Part shown: one piece after another, positions 49,101 to 56,687 of the stretch
Numbering within the stretch: the first letter of the stretch is position 1
Layout: each line of letters starts with the position of its first letter
Assembly: GCA_027576995.1 (NCBI GenBank)
Contig: JANBQC010000028.1
Coordinates: 32,572 to 96,571 of the forward strand
Origin: Dimargaris cristalligena
Taxonomy: Eukaryota > Kickxellomycota > Dimargaritomycetes > Dimargaritales > Dimargaritaceae
Reading direction: 5' to 3'
Length of the DNA: 64,000 nucleotides
Notes under the pieces: generated by a model
What the model saw: the letters and a program-made list of their open reading frames with translations, nothing else
Told to the model about the DNA's origin: nothing
Database searches by the model: none
Program-made: the position numbers and the translations under genes

Positions 49101-51596
49101 GTGGCCTACCAGCGGGCCTCCTCCACTCTACTACACCAGGACCACCTAACCCTCTTGATGCTCCTGAGTCAGATCAAGTGGCGTGCCCTGGCCGATGCCA
49201 ACGACTGCGGTGCCCCGGATGACAAGGAATACGAATTCCTCCTGGCGGGTGGTGATGTGGCCGCGCTTATGGGCCGTGCCGGCTCAGCGTACCAAGCTGC
49301 CGCTCAATTTAAACCTGAGAACCTGCCCGAGGCTGTGCGCCAGCACTTGGATGAAGAAGGAGTCGGCCAATTCCGCCAGCTTCTCACTCTACCCGTGTTC
49401 AACGGCCTGACTGACAATGTACGCGAACAACCCGAGGTTTGGGAGCAGTTCCTGCAGGCACCCAACGGCGAGACTCAAGTGCCCCCGTGTTTCCCATCGC
49501 CCGCGGCTGGTGAGCGGACTGGATCTGTTACGGACGCCTTCCGTCGCCTGATTCTGGTCAAATGCCTGCGACCCGACCGCATCTTACCCGCCGCCACTCG
49601 GCTGGTTGAGCAGCTCTTTGATGCGGACTTGGTGAACAACGCCGACATTGACCTGCGCCGCATCGTCCAACAGGAGGTGCGGGCCGGTACCCCTGTGGCC
49701 CTGTGTGCCGTTCCCGGGCATGATGCTAGTAACTTAGTGGAGAACCTGGCCCAGGAAACCGGCACAGTGTGTCTGTCTGTAGCCATGGGATCCATCGAAG
49801 GATTCACCCTGGCCGACCAGGCCATTGCCACGGCCGTCAAGACCGGTACCTGGGTACTGCTTAAGAATGTGCACCTGGCGTCCAACTGGCTCAGTAAATT
49901 GGAAAAGAAGCTGCATAGCCTGAAACCGAACCGCAACTTCCGCCTTTTCCTCACCATGGAAACCAACCCCAGCGTTCCTGTCAATCTGCTCCGCATGTCC
50001 CGTGTCCTAATGTTCGAACCCCCTCCGGGTATCAAGGCCAACCTCCTCCAGTCACTCAAGAGCATTCCAGCCAAGCGGTTCAGCGGTGGCCCCACGGAGC
50101 GTACTCGACTCTACTTCCTGCTGGCCTGGCTACATGCCGTGGTTCTCGAACGGTTGCGCTACGCCCCCCTGGGCTGGACCAAGGTATACGAGTTTAATGA
50201 AGCGGACCAGAGTTGCGGTCTGGCCACTATAGACCACTGGCTCGACGTGGTGGGTCACGGACGTGCCAATGTATCCCCCGACAAAATCCCGTGGGATGCC
50301 ATCAAGACCCTGCTTACCCAGTCTGTGTACGGTGGTCGAATTGATAACGACTTTGATAAACAGCTTCTCGAATCCTTTGTCGAGTCACTCTTCAAGGCCC
50401 AGAGTTTCGACCTGGACTTCGCCCTAGTCCAGGACTCCGACTCGGCTGACGTGGCGATCCCCGAAGGCACCAAACCCGAGCATTTCCTGGCCTGGGTTCA
50501 GCAATTACCGGAACGGGAGCCCCCCACTTGGTTGGGTCTACCTAGTAACGCCGAGAAACTGCTGCTGATCGCTAAGGGCCATAGTCTGATGGGTAAGGTA
50601 CGTAGGATGAAGAGTCTCACCGACGACGAAGAGGCGGTGTATACCCCCGGAGAGTCTGATGGAGGTGCTTCCGTCGACCCGAGTGCCGCTACGGCGTCCA
50701 CCGATTCCGCGGGCGCCGCGACTCAGCCGGCCTGGATGCGTACGATTGCTAGCCTCACTGCCACCTGGCTTGATGTACTACCCGCGTCCGTTACCACCAT
50801 GGTTAAGGACGTGGAACGGATGAAGAGTCCCCTGTTCCGGGTGTTTGCCCGTGAAAACCAAGTGGGCCGTTCGCTGCTCAATACCGTACGCCGCGACATG
50901 CAGGACCTGGTCCAGGTCTGTGCTGGAACCCTGAAACAAACCAACCACCTGCGATCCCTGTTGGACGACTTCAACAAGGGCACGATCCCGACCCATTGGC
51001 AGCGCTACAAGGTCCCGCAGACGTTCACCATGACCCAGTGGTTGGGCGACTTCCAGCAACGACTGACCCAGCTGGGCACCATTGCCCAGTGTGTCACGGC
51101 AGGCGGTGAACTCGACCGCCTGGCCATATGGTTCGGTGGTTTGTTCTACCCAGAGGCGTTTATTACCGCCACCCGCCAGGCTGTAGCCCAACGCATGGGC
51201 TGGTCCTTGGAACAGCTCCAAATGGTACTCGAACTGGGCCAGGGCTCGGTGCCGGGCAATGATATGGATGTGGACGGAGGCGCACCGGCCGAAGCAGACC
51301 TGGCGGCCTTCCGGGTCACTGGCCTGCGTATCGAAGGTGGTCATTTGGCCGAGGGCGGTAATTTAGAGCTCAGCCCCTCTGCCTCCAAACTACCCGTATC
51401 CCAAATTCGCTGGCTCAACAAATCTGACCCGGCTACCGCTGCTTTGGTCGATCCTAACCAACCAGGACGTGCTACCCTCCCTGTGTATCTCAATGCCGAC
51501 CGACGTGAGCTACTCTTCTCTATTCCCGTACAGGTGCATGCCCAGGATACATTGAAAATGTCCCAGCGGGCTGTTGCTGTGGTGGCGGGCGTGTAA
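37173..51596 (+). CDS. DYN1: Cytoplasmic dynein 1 heavy chain
   Basis: One uninterrupted frame of 4807 codons, starting in a strong context (CCACCATGG). Dynein heavy chain is the motor ATPase for minus-end transport along microtubules: nuclear migration, spindle positioning and endosome traffic in hyphae. The tail and linker fill about residues 1-1950. AAA1 has P-loop GPAGTGKTE near 2010 and Walker B region CFDEFNRLEE. Further P-loops are at AAA2 (GPSGSGKS, about 2325), AAA3 (GPPGSGKT, about 2705) and AAA4 (GVSGSGKT, about 3047). Coiled coil 1 (about 3300-3410) and coiled coil 2 (about 3520-3605) flank the microtubule-binding stalk tip. AAA5, AAA6 and the C-terminal domain follow. Low-complexity inserts sit near residue 1030 (basic then acidic), between AAA1 and AAA2, and within AAA2. 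It is longer than budding-yeast Dyn1 (about 4090) and human DYNC1H1 (about 4650). All four P-loops look intact. Confidence 0.97.
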   Translation: MGEDSASGGLATLASTDPLAPGSATSGLPLYDHNLVKEYILNILPLLLGSTDPQEVSAIQELFQFPDVGEKCRRFANDPQTPVLYVLKEIADAFPDGDSGLDDSAVAPEVAGPCIAYNISHDLTYRPNHVGSLALIKRASVLDAGQPISHQIQVMNLPGPASHRETAGVANGATSVLANPYEALHAYIHHAVGPYFNAFVAAKQKSAETQGQTSYVAKRDEKDAKTGIPMAKKKIAELELSLLHLQQNVEIPEVSLTIHPVVARAVEKARELHQRVSVDDVDSGLLGDSQFLNRLQGDVNGWIKEIQKVTKLSRDPASGTASQEINFWLSMERALEKIDEQLKSDEIVLTLDILKHAKRFHATVSFIADTGLNEGMDKVAKYNQLMKDFPLDELLAATDVEKIRDALHLIFNHLNKKLKLSPYPVRRALPLVEAISRDLNDQLLKVLGSRRLMSVEYGEFERVAAGTEQVFLTWDDQIKEFTNVAREVTRKRQERFLPIKIHPAHASLQERFTFIRQFRLQHEQLHTTIVKVMQSSALDYAPMVVEGVEETPTDAAAVATEIDSIEEVRLAYESVKNIDVLDVSPEGTDLWVSAETKYNERVARVENQIISRLRDRLAMARNANEMFRVFSKFNALFVRPKIRGAIQEYQAQLIENVKDDIRKLHDKFKQQYRHSEAYHMSQLRDIPPVSGAIIWARQIERQLATYMRRVEDVLGRGWEMYAEGQKLQSDSVSFRKKLDTRQIFDAWFHDVSKKELSVSGRIFNITRNRAQGNSLQLSINFDAQVITLFKEVRNLLWLGFQVPHTITNIAKDAKRVYPFAVSLIETTRTYRQTIHKIQRHPEIASLASGYINDVHQLITRAINLRWDYFVNSFDPQAHASHLTGGNYPAAYSRLSLGTLDVSENEHVVFVREFAQVVGRFQEKTEALITIYADIATALQEIATCSYDRSTLETILLRVQKLIDRLNLESFANLPAWVQQLDSRLEDVLVSRLRTAAQIWTSTFTADLSDSATGRGNSSGLSSYDTKSRRKRKMGSHYGEPVDPDSDDGEDGAPAAVEVQRPKLSSSVHEIRIRNQVMFLDPPLEHARTRWYSQLHEWLAIVCHLPRIQSSRYEIGLNVGPHRADENLTYVSLLARLSDDALLRAYEVIENKMREVGDYVRLWLQYQSLWDLETDYIYTRLADDLVKWQQILTEIKTARGTFDNSDTDKAFGPIVIDYEQVQSKVNAKYDAWQREILNKFGLRLGQAMRDFHAAVAKARGDLEQHSVDTSTTTEAVTFITFIQELKRRVSQWKVDVATYRQGQKALERQRYQFPADWLYMDQVDGEWGAFNEILSRKNNTIQEQISGLQLKIVAEDKAIEQRIRDIVGEWEQNKPVQGDIKPDIATNTLNIYEGRVTRLKDEYDQVCRAKEALDLELTTNDRLEPVLEELRDLKSVWAALATVWKSIYEIKDTPWSTTVPRKIRQQLDALVQSTKEMPNRMRQYAAFEYIQDTLRQYLRVNPLLADLKSDALRERHWRQLFKSLRIDGRLLLSEMTLGQLWDFDLRRNESLVREVITVAQGEMALEEFLKQVRETWTNYVLDLVNYQNKCRLIKGWDDLFTKCSENLSALTAMKASPYYKVFEDEASGWEDKLNRIHVLFDVWIDVQRQWVYLEGIFSGSADIKHLLPVETARFQNINSEFLAVMKKVYKSPFVLDVLNIANIQKSLERLADLLSKIQKALGEYLERERSSFPRFYFVGDEDLLEIIGNSKEVTRIQKHFKKMFAGLSYIILNDDNTIIEGMTSREGESVRFKNPISLVQHPKINDWLTLLEREMKVTLAELLTEAVSSLQIVFAGDTLNQAEFLDWINQYPAQLVVLSAQVIWSQHVEKALAAAAEGASGNPLKDSLQTVERGLNVLADAVLSELQPIERRKCEHLITELVHQRDVIRQLISKQVASPKDFAWLYQMRFYFNVGTANPLERLVIRMANASFFYGYEYLGVPDRLVQTPLTDRCYLTLTQALEGRLGGSPFGPAGTGKTESVKALGCQLGRFVLVFCCDENFDFQAMGRIFIGLSQVGAWGCFDEFNRLEERILSAVSQQIQTIQLGLRAIQTNPKAEVEIVGKSVCVNSDTGVFITMNPGYAGRSNLPDNLKKLFRSIAMTKPDRELIAQVMLYSQGFRTAELLASKVVPLFNLCAEQLSPQPHYDFGLRALKSVLVSAGNLKRDKLQSIRDLLTENEEAPQSPTSPTAAAGGLITEGLPEQEILIQSVRETLVPKLVADDIPLLTSLLADVFPGVEYQPVSLDKLRTALAQVCRDKNLVAGTMWLEKVVQLYQIQNIHHGLMMVGPSGSGKSLAWQVLLAALEIVEGQEGISYVIDPKAISKDDLYGTLDPTTREWTDGLFTHILRKIVDNVRGENTKRHWIIFDGDVDPEWVENLNSVLDDNRLLTLPNGERLGLPPNVRIMFEVETLRYATLATVSRCGMVWFSEEVVTLEMTCQHYLQTLRQQPLEDVDEGISATRRSAAAQTATDPDDAAQSPILVTQQTCAACLAPFFEPGNLVGKALDYSREQIRHIMDFTPTRALHTLFSLLNKSIRNTLEYNTQHSDFPLSPDQTESYMTKRLVYGIIWSFAGDASLDMRVQLSEFLQGITTVELPPLGNGLSIIDYDVQLQSGDWLPWQSKVPVIEIETHKVSEADVIIPTVDTIRHEDVLYSWLSEHKPLILCGPPGSGKTMTLFSALRKLPDLEVVGLNFSSATTPELIMKTFEQYCEYRKTPNGVILSPQLIGRWLVVFCDEINLPATDKYGTQRVISFLRELIECGGYWRASDKQWVKLERIQFVGACNPPTDPGRVPMSHRFLRHAPLVMVDYPGEISLNQIYGTFARAMLKVVPTLRAYAEPLTAAMVDLYLVSQRRFTPDIQAHYIYSPRELTRWMRGIYEAIKPLDALPVEGLVRIWAHEALRLFQDRLVDESERRWTDEQIDQLALKHFPTIDPQESLRRPILFSNWLSKHYIPVEREELRDYAKARLKVFYEEELDVPLVLFNDVLDHVLRIDRVFRQMQGHLLLIGVSGSGKTTLSRFVAWMNGLTVFQIKVHNKYSGDDFDEDLRIVLRRTGCKGEKICFIMDESNVLDSGFLERMNTLLANAEVPGLFEGDEYSSLMTQCKEGAQREGLMLDSGEELYKWFTQQVMKNLHVVFTMNPPEGGLASRAATSPALFNRCVLDWFGDWSDQAFFQVGKEFTHTLDLDLPNYAAPSDFPRVYRDLELPAHHRDAIINAFVYVHMSLYEVNAKLSKRQGRHNYVTPRHYLDFINHYVRLFSEKREELEEQQRHLNVGLDKLHDTVNKVEELRRGLAQKKNELAAKDAEANEKLKKMVNDQQQAEQKKVSSMQYQRKLEEQNRVIEERRRLVMQDLQNVQPAVEEAQQSVGSIKKQQLTEVRSMGNPPVAVKLAMESVCTLLGHRIDSWKTVQSIIRRDDFIASIVNYDTALLTKGLRDRMRQEYLQNPSYNFEQVNRASKACGPLVKWVIAQVNYSEILDRVGPLRQEVEDLEKQAEESRVGAANMEQMVEELEQSIAQYKEEYALLISETQMIKTEMERVKYKVDRSVTLLASLSSEKERWEAASETFEVQMGTIVGDVLLSSAFLAYGGYFDQQYREMLFSKWSSHLMRAQIQFKQEISIPEYLSTADERLAWQANALPADDLCIENAIMLNRFNRYPLIIDPSGQAAAFLANQYKDRKITVTSFLDTAFLKNLESALRFGNPLLIQDVENLDPILNPVLNKELRRTGGRVLLRLGGQDIDFSPSFTLFLSTRDPSVNFAPDICSRVTFVNFTVTRGSLQSQCLNQVLKVERPDTDKKRTDLVKLQGEFRLRLRHLEKSLLQALSTSKGNILDDDNVISTLETLKREAAEVSRKVEETDVVMQEIEHVLGTYTPLAQACSAIFFTLEQLSLVHHFYQFSLDFFYEIFNTILSEQNPNLRSVTDPLARLEILNRDLFNVAYQRASSTLLHQDHLTLLMLLSQIKWRALADANDCGAPDDKEYEFLLAGGDVAALMGRAGSAYQAAAQFKPENLPEAVRQHLDEEGVGQFRQLLTLPVFNGLTDNVREQPEVWEQFLQAPNGETQVPPCFPSPAAGERTGSVTDAFRRLILVKCLRPDRILPAATRLVEQLFDADLVNNADIDLRRIVQQEVRAGTPVALCAVPGHDASNLVENLAQETGTVCLSVAMGSIEGFTLADQAIATAVKTGTWVLLKNVHLASNWLSKLEKKLHSLKPNRNFRLFLTMETNPSVPVNLLRMSRVLMFEPPPGIKANLLQSLKSIPAKRFSGGPTERTRLYFLLAWLHAVVLERLRYAPLGWTKVYEFNEADQSCGLATIDHWLDVVGHGRANVSPDKIPWDAIKTLLTQSVYGGRIDNDFDKQLLESFVESLFKAQSFDLDFALVQDSDSADVAIPEGTKPEHFLAWVQQLPEREPPTWLGLPSNAEKLLLIAKGHSLMGKVRRMKSLTDDEEAVYTPGESDGGASVDPSAATASTDSAGAATQPAWMRTIASLTATWLDVLPASVTTMVKDVERMKSPLFRVFARENQVGRSLLNTVRRDMQDLVQVCAGTLKQTNHLRSLLDDFNKGTIPTHWQRYKVPQTFTMTQWLGDFQQRLTQLGTIAQCVTAGGELDRLAIWFGGLFYPEAFITATRQAVAQRMGWSLEQLQMVLELGQGSVPGNDMDVDGGAPAEADLAAFRVTGLRIEGGHLAEGGNLELSPSASKLPVSQIRWLNKSDPATAALVDPNQPGRATLPVYLNADRRELLFSIPVQVHAQDTLKMSQRAVAVVAGV

Positions 51597-52260
51597 TGCG
51601 CCAGGGTCGTGGCAAGACCAACCCTTAATTATTTTTTATTACCCAGTACCATTCTCTCCATTTATATCCCCCCCCATTTTCTCCACCCGATTCTCCGGGT
51701 AAGGCCTTTAGGATAACTAGGGGTATCAAGCCCGATCCTTTAGTGTTTTTATCCAATTACAATTACAAATATTACTATTGATATCCTATTATATATATAG
51801 CAATCCCCTTCATACCATCAGAATAAACATAATCTTCTGAAACATACTAAAGTAGTTACGTGATACTGACTACGGTTCGCCCACCCAGGTGAAAGCCCGT
51901 CAATATTAATTACGCCAATATAGCCTCCAACTCAGCCCACATAACCTATCTCTAATAAATTGTTGCCTAGCCTCCAATAGATGAAAAGATGATGTATTGT
52001 AAAACTTTGGGTGGAATGTCCTTGATCCAAAGGAAGCGGAGATAGTCCACCAGTATCGCTAATAGTAAAATATCCAATAAAGACCCTCTTCTTTGGCATT
52101 AACAGTGGTTGACAGCACGATAGAAATCAGCTGGTTGGAGTGGTATGAGGGGGGTTTTGTTTTTTTCATTGATAGAAAATTAAAAACCATATATGAAATG
52201 AAGAAAAAATATATAGATAAGGCACAAGGCAACCGATCAAAAGACCGAGTTAGACCTAAT
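51597..52260. other. Convergent 3' spacer between dynein and IMP dehydrogenase
   Basis: 664 bp between facing stop codons. AT-rich with several AATAAA-like motifs (for example AATAAACATAATC near 51822). No gene is seen. Confidence 0.55.
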
Positions 52261-53850
52261 TTAGGCAAACAGACGCTTCTCGTATTGGAACAACGAGTGA
52301 ACGCCTCCCTCCAACTGGGCAGCGGGACTGCGCTTTTCGAAGCGCACGGAACCCTGGTTGACGCCTTCGTGCAGTTTCTGAACGGACAGGACACCCATAT
52401 CCTGGAGCGAGTGCTGGAGACCCAGGTGCAGGTAGGGCAGGAACTTGCGGATGGAGCCCTTATCGAGGACGGCGCCGGTGACGCCCTGGGCGACCTTGAT
52501 GGTATCGGATTCGGAGTAGTAGCGGGCCTTGGAGCCGGAATCCCCGGCCTTGGTGTTCTGTTCCATGGCGTCGATGGAGCCCATGCCGCGGTACTTCTTG
52601 AGGCGCTTGCCTTCGTGGTAGAAGTAGGCCCCGGGGGATTCGGTGGTTCCGGCGAGAAGACTGCCCATCATGACGGCGCTAGCGCCGAGGGAAAGGGCCT
52701 TGGCGATGTGACCCACGTTGGAGATACCCCCGTCAGCAATAACGGGTACGCCGAAACGGGCGGCGAATTCGGCTACTTGGTAGACGGCGGTACCCTGGGG
52801 GCGGCCGACGGCCATGACCTCCTGGGTGATGCAGATACTACCGCTACCCATACCGACCCGCACACCGTCAGCTCCGGCCTCGATCAGCGAGGCGGCCTGT
52901 TCACGGGTCACCACATTACCGGCGATGACCTGCAGACGGTCGTCAGGGTAGGTGGCCTTAATGAACCGGATCATCTCCAGTTGGAAGACGGAGTCGCCCT
53001 GGGAGGAGTCCAGAATGACCACGTCGAGGCCGGCCTGGACCAGTTTGGCCAGACGGTCCTTGTCGTCGGGGCGGGTACCGACGGCGGCGGCGCACAGCAG
53101 TTGCTTGGAGACCACGGACTTGGAGGCCAACGGGTAAGACTGGTTCTTGAGCAAATCGGAGCGGGCGAGTAGGGAGACCAAGTTACCCTGGGCATCCACG
53201 ATGGGTAGCTTGCCCTTCTTGCTGGCGCGCAGAATCTGGTTGGCCTCTTCGAGGGTCACGCCGGCCTTGGCGGTGACCAGGTCAGTGGTCATGACCTGCT
53301 CCAGAGGCAGAGAGTCGTCCTCGAGGAACTGGATGTCCCGAGCGGTGACAATACCCAGGAGTCGTCCGTGCAATTTCCCGGTATCGGTGATGGGGATACC
53401 GCAAAAGCCGAATTCGGCCTTGATGTCCTTGACGTCAGCCACACGGTGTTGAGGGGTCAGCACCACGGGTTCGGGGATAAAGCCGTTTTCGAACATCTTC
53501 ACCTTGCGCACCATTTCGGCCTGTTCCTCGGCCGTGCAGTTGTTGTGCACCACGCCGATACCACCCAACAGAGCCATGGCGATGGCCATGTCGGACTCGG
53601 TGACGGTGTCCATGGGACTGGACATGAAGGGGGTCTTGAGAGTGATGCGCTTGGTAATGGGAGTGTCCAGCTGGACCTGGCCGGCCGGGAAACTAATGTG
53701 GCCGGGCAGGATCAAAAAGTCGCTGTAGGTGAGACCCCCGAACTGGGCGGTTTGCATGAGTTCCGCGGCCGACACACCATCCAGGCGGTCGTACTTGCTA
53801 AGTTCGGCCTTGGCGGTGGTGAAGTCGAGGACGGGCGGACAGTTGGCCAT
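52261..53850 (-). CDS. IMPDH: Inosine-5'-monophosphate dehydrogenase
   Basis: Single exon, 529 aa, with ATG at 53850 on the minus strand. It catalyses the NAD-dependent oxidation of IMP to XMP, the rate-limiting step of guanine nucleotide synthesis, in the cytosol. The TIM barrel opens with [19 protein letters not shown]. Two CBS domains interrupt it at about residues 110-235. The active-site loop [13 protein letters not shown] carries the catalytic Cys (about C340). [10 protein letters not shown], the [10 protein letters not shown] phosphate-binding region, [13 protein letters not shown] and the mobile-flap region [14 protein letters not shown] are present. The C-terminus [15 protein letters not shown] is typical of eukaryotic enzymes. 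Length matches yeast Imd proteins (about 524) and human IMPDH (514). Strong codon bias creates a long but spurious ORF on the opposite strand. Confidence 0.97.
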   Translation of the reverse strand: MANCPPVLDFTTAKAELSKYDRLDGVSAAELMQTAQFGGLTYSDFLILPGHISFPAGQVQLDTPITKRITLKTPFMSSPMDTVTESDMAIAMALLGGIGVVHNNCTAEEQAEMVRKVKMFENGFIPEPVVLTPQHRVADVKDIKAEFGFCGIPITDTGKLHGRLLGIVTARDIQFLEDDSLPLEQVMTTDLVTAKAGVTLEEANQILRASKKGKLPIVDAQGNLVSLLARSDLLKNQSYPLASKSVVSKQLLCAAAVGTRPDDKDRLAKLVQAGLDVVILDSSQGDSVFQLEMIRFIKATYPDDRLQVIAGNVVTREQAASLIEAGADGVRVGMGSGSICITQEVMAVGRPQGTAVYQVAEFAARFGVPVIADGGISNVGHIAKALSLGASAVMMGSLLAGTTESPGAYFYHEGKRLKKYRGMGSIDAMEQNTKAGDSGSKARYYSESDTIKVAQGVTGAVLDKGSIRKFLPYLHLGLQHSLQDMGVLSVQKLHEGVNQGSVRFEKRSPAAQLEGGVHSLFQYEKRLFA

Positions 53851-54863
53851 GGTGGTTTGTTTGTTTAAAGTGGTGGCGGGGTGAAGAGGAGGAGGGGCTT
53901 ACACACTTGGGTGGGGAGGGTACTTACTAATCGATAGAAAAAGATCCAACCAGAATAACAAGCGCCAGTCACTCTGGCCAGGGTAATATAGTCGGCGGGG
54001 GGTGGTGGTACTCGCCCACGGGCCTTGTGTGTGTGGCTCTATAGGAGATTTTTTTTCCCTAGCCCCATTATTATACCACCACAGTATTAAGCACGGCCAA
54101 TAGGCATATATATCCCCCTGAATAACTCCATACTAAAGCCTGGGGGAGGACAGTGCTGCTCCTCTCTCCTCCACCTTACGCCCGCTCTCTAAGACTGCGA
54201 AAAAAATAGAAGAAAAAACCGCCCCTGTCGTATAATATTTATTTCCCATTAGCCAGTCACACCCATTCATTCCCCAAGTGGCCTATTTATACGGCATTAG
54301 CCAAAAATATTAAAGCCCCCCCTTTCACCCTATATACGTCACGTGCAATACTTGACTTGACTACTAGTTAGTTGACTTGGCCCTTCTCTTCCCTAGAACC
54401 AATGACTCCTGATTGTAGTGGGGACGGTAATGAGTAGTCTCAGCGACCGTTACCTATATCATATCCATCGCCAATAGCTTAGTGATCACTTTCCCAGCTA
54501 TTCAATCCACATACTTAAAAGGTGCAAATTGAATCATGCGATCCGTAAGCAACTCGAAATACCACTAAAACCAAGGAATGAAGGAGAGGGGAGGGAAGGG
54601 GGCAATCTTGACCTGCCGAAATGGCCCTCAAAATACAATTGAATACACACACATATATATATATTACATATGCCCGTCGCAGTCCCTACAACCAGCTCTC
54701 CTACTGTGATATATAATATAAAGCACCATTTCCCCATACTGTAAACTACCTTTCGCATTGCATAATCTCTATACATCTACCTGTTTACTGCTCATTTTAT
54801 TATACATGCACTCTAATGAGATTTAGCCCGACCTCAACGAACCATTAATTTGATATCATCACC
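53851..54863. other. IMP dehydrogenase upstream region
   Basis: No gene. Contains the likely IMPDH promoter and leader on the minus strand, including a TATATA stretch at 54331-54336 and a CRE/E-box composite at 54336-54346. An (AT)n tract lies near 54655. Confidence 0.5.
54336..54346. promoter_or_regulatory. Overlapping CRE-like and E-box motifs upstream of IMP dehydrogenase
   Basis: ACGTCACGTGC contains ACGTCA (the core of a CRE, bound by bZIP factors) overlapping CACGTG (an E-box, bound by bHLH factors such as Cbf1/Pho4) at 54340-54345. It sits next to a TATATA stretch, about 490 bp upstream of the IMPDH start. Motif evidence only. Confidence 0.3.
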
Positions 54864-55061
54864 ATGCAGGCTGCCAGTCATCTTGGCGTACTTTGGGCCA
54901 TGCCTGTGGCTAGTATTTTCTTGTTTTCGACTGCTTTAGCACTGTCACGCGAGGCCCACCAACTGGCCGATGGTGCAGGACAATGCCTACAGGCTGCCGA
55001 GAATATCCCCCTATCCATATATTTCGTTCGTCGTCACCAAGATTTCAGATATAAAATGTGA
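54864..55061 (+). CDS. Small ORF with signal-peptide-like N-terminus, doubtful
   Basis: 65 aa from an ATG in a good context (TCACCATGC). The N-terminus is hydrophobic (LGVLWAMPVASIFLFSTALAL), followed by SREAHQLADGAGQCLQAAEN, whose codons resemble the real genes nearby. The last 15 residues look unlike protein, so the open frame may be the first exon of a decayed or unrecognised gene. No family was recognised. Confidence 0.25.
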   Translation: MQAASHLGVLWAMPVASIFLFSTALALSREAHQLADGAGQCLQAAENIPLSIYFVRRHQDFRYKM

Positions 55062-56551
55062 TATGAATAAGGGCTTTCCACGAATGAATAGGCCTAGTAT
55101 GGGATGTTGCCTCCTTTAAATTTGCGGCTTCGGAGGTGTAAAGTCCTGTTTGAAGCCAAATGAACTGGCCTTTGTATAACCCATTAAATTGCATGACAGT
55201 CCCTGCTCTATAGGTCTATTGTGTACCTACAATCAAAACCATCCTATTAAACCCCACTTTACATTTACTATCGAGGTCCACTCAGATACTCGACCCTCGT
55301 TATATAATTACTTCAGACCCGACTTCAAACGTCACTATTATTAGAAACATCGTACCATGGCTGTTATCTTTAGCGCTTTTTTTGGCTCACTATAGTTTAT
55401 ATCTCTACCAAAATATCCCAAAATGATGACATTATATATGATAGGAGCACCCTGGGGTGACTTCATCTAATCACATGGCAACATTCACCAAGATCTGTGT
55501 TATGGATAATGCCAGATAAATATATCAATAAAACAGCTGACATCGATTGTATGACTGTAGCCCAGCCAATACCGATGAATATTCCTCTAAATGTATAATG
55601 TGCTTGTTGGGAAAATAGTACTACGCCACATGCTCTCACTTAGGAGGCCGAAGTATTAGGGTAGAATAAAATATTTGTTTATGAGTATAGAAATTGAATA
55701 CGTCTTGGAAACAACTGCACATAGCTGCCTTGGAATATGTAATATAGCACGGGTATAGTACATAGATTATCAGGTAACGTGAGCCTCTAGAACAACTACA
55801 TTCGAAAGCCTGCCATACATCACCATGAGGGCTTATCGCCAAGCAGCACTCCTACTAACATAACTGTACCAAATACCTCGATTCCTAGATTTACCTGCGG
55901 CGTTCTAGCTAGGCTTCTATAAATATTTGCCATGGTACCTGTTCATTATACATGGTCATACTACTTTTTTAAGCAATTTTCTATGTTTTAAATATGTGCA
56001 GGTACCTTGAGTACTTTCCCCCATCTTAACTGCTAAAAAAAACTCTGGTTCTGGGTGTATTCGCCTGGTTTCTTCCTCTGCCATATGAGAATCTCCCATA
56101 TCTTCATCTTCAAGTATAATAATAGAACCGTCCCCTATACAAAGGCATGGTGACTCTGACGCCCTCTATTACTAATACCATTTAGGAGTGAACCGGACAA
56201 AAATAATGGTACATTATATCATCATTCCTGTCTACAATTCATCATGTATGGCGTGCCTATGTATACTGAACTACCCATACGAAAAGGCCAATGGAAATCG
56301 ACTTCACCCCCTTCACGCCTCTTTTTCCCCGCCATATTCTTGTAATAAAATCAACTAATTTTGTTAAGTATATCAGATATTCTTATATGCCTTGGTAGAC
56401 TTAAAGCTATTAAACATTTGATATGCCTCTTCCCAAATATGCCTATTATTCCACATTCAAAATGTACGGTGGCCCAACTATGGTGCTCGGTTCTGGCATA
56501 TTACTGCAAATTCCTTCAAGTTTCCCTTGGGAACAACTCGTCAGTCAATAT
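55062..56551. other. Gene-poor AT-rich region
   Basis: No ORF with a recognisable domain and no RNA gene seen. The ORF at 55636-55842 (-) and the one at 56361 (+) are short and uncharacterised. Confidence 0.5.
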
Positions 56552-56687
56552 GGGTGAAATTCAAACCAGCTGTATAAAGTTTTACATGGTTTGTGTATGG
56601 GAGAGTATGTGGGAGTAACCATTTTAACCAGTAATTTTGCCCCCATCTAATGGATTTTTCGTTATACAGCCTGTATGAACTTCTCTC
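56552..56687 (+). mobile_element. 136-bp MITE-like element, copy 2 (most diverged)
   Basis: Same 136-nt length and the same conserved core (TGTGTATGGGA...AATGGATTTTTCGTTATACA) as the copies at 18854 and 58231, with more substitutions. Terminal inverted repeats are partly eroded. Flanks are ATAT (56548-56551) and GTAT (56688-56691), one mismatch from a 4-bp duplication. Confidence 0.75.

Noticed and set aside
50778..51344. 188-codon minus-strand ORF within the dynein gene
   Set aside because: Antisense shadow of the dynein C-terminal region. Many similar ORFs lie along the gene.
52093..53172. 359-codon plus-strand ORF opposite IMP dehydrogenase
   Set aside because: It is fully antisense to a certain gene, has Gly/Ala/Val-rich shadow composition, and arises from the strong codon bias of IMPDH.
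53368..53868. 166-codon plus-strand ORF opposite the IMPDH N-terminal half
   Set aside because: Same shadow effect: no domain and a non-conserved composition.
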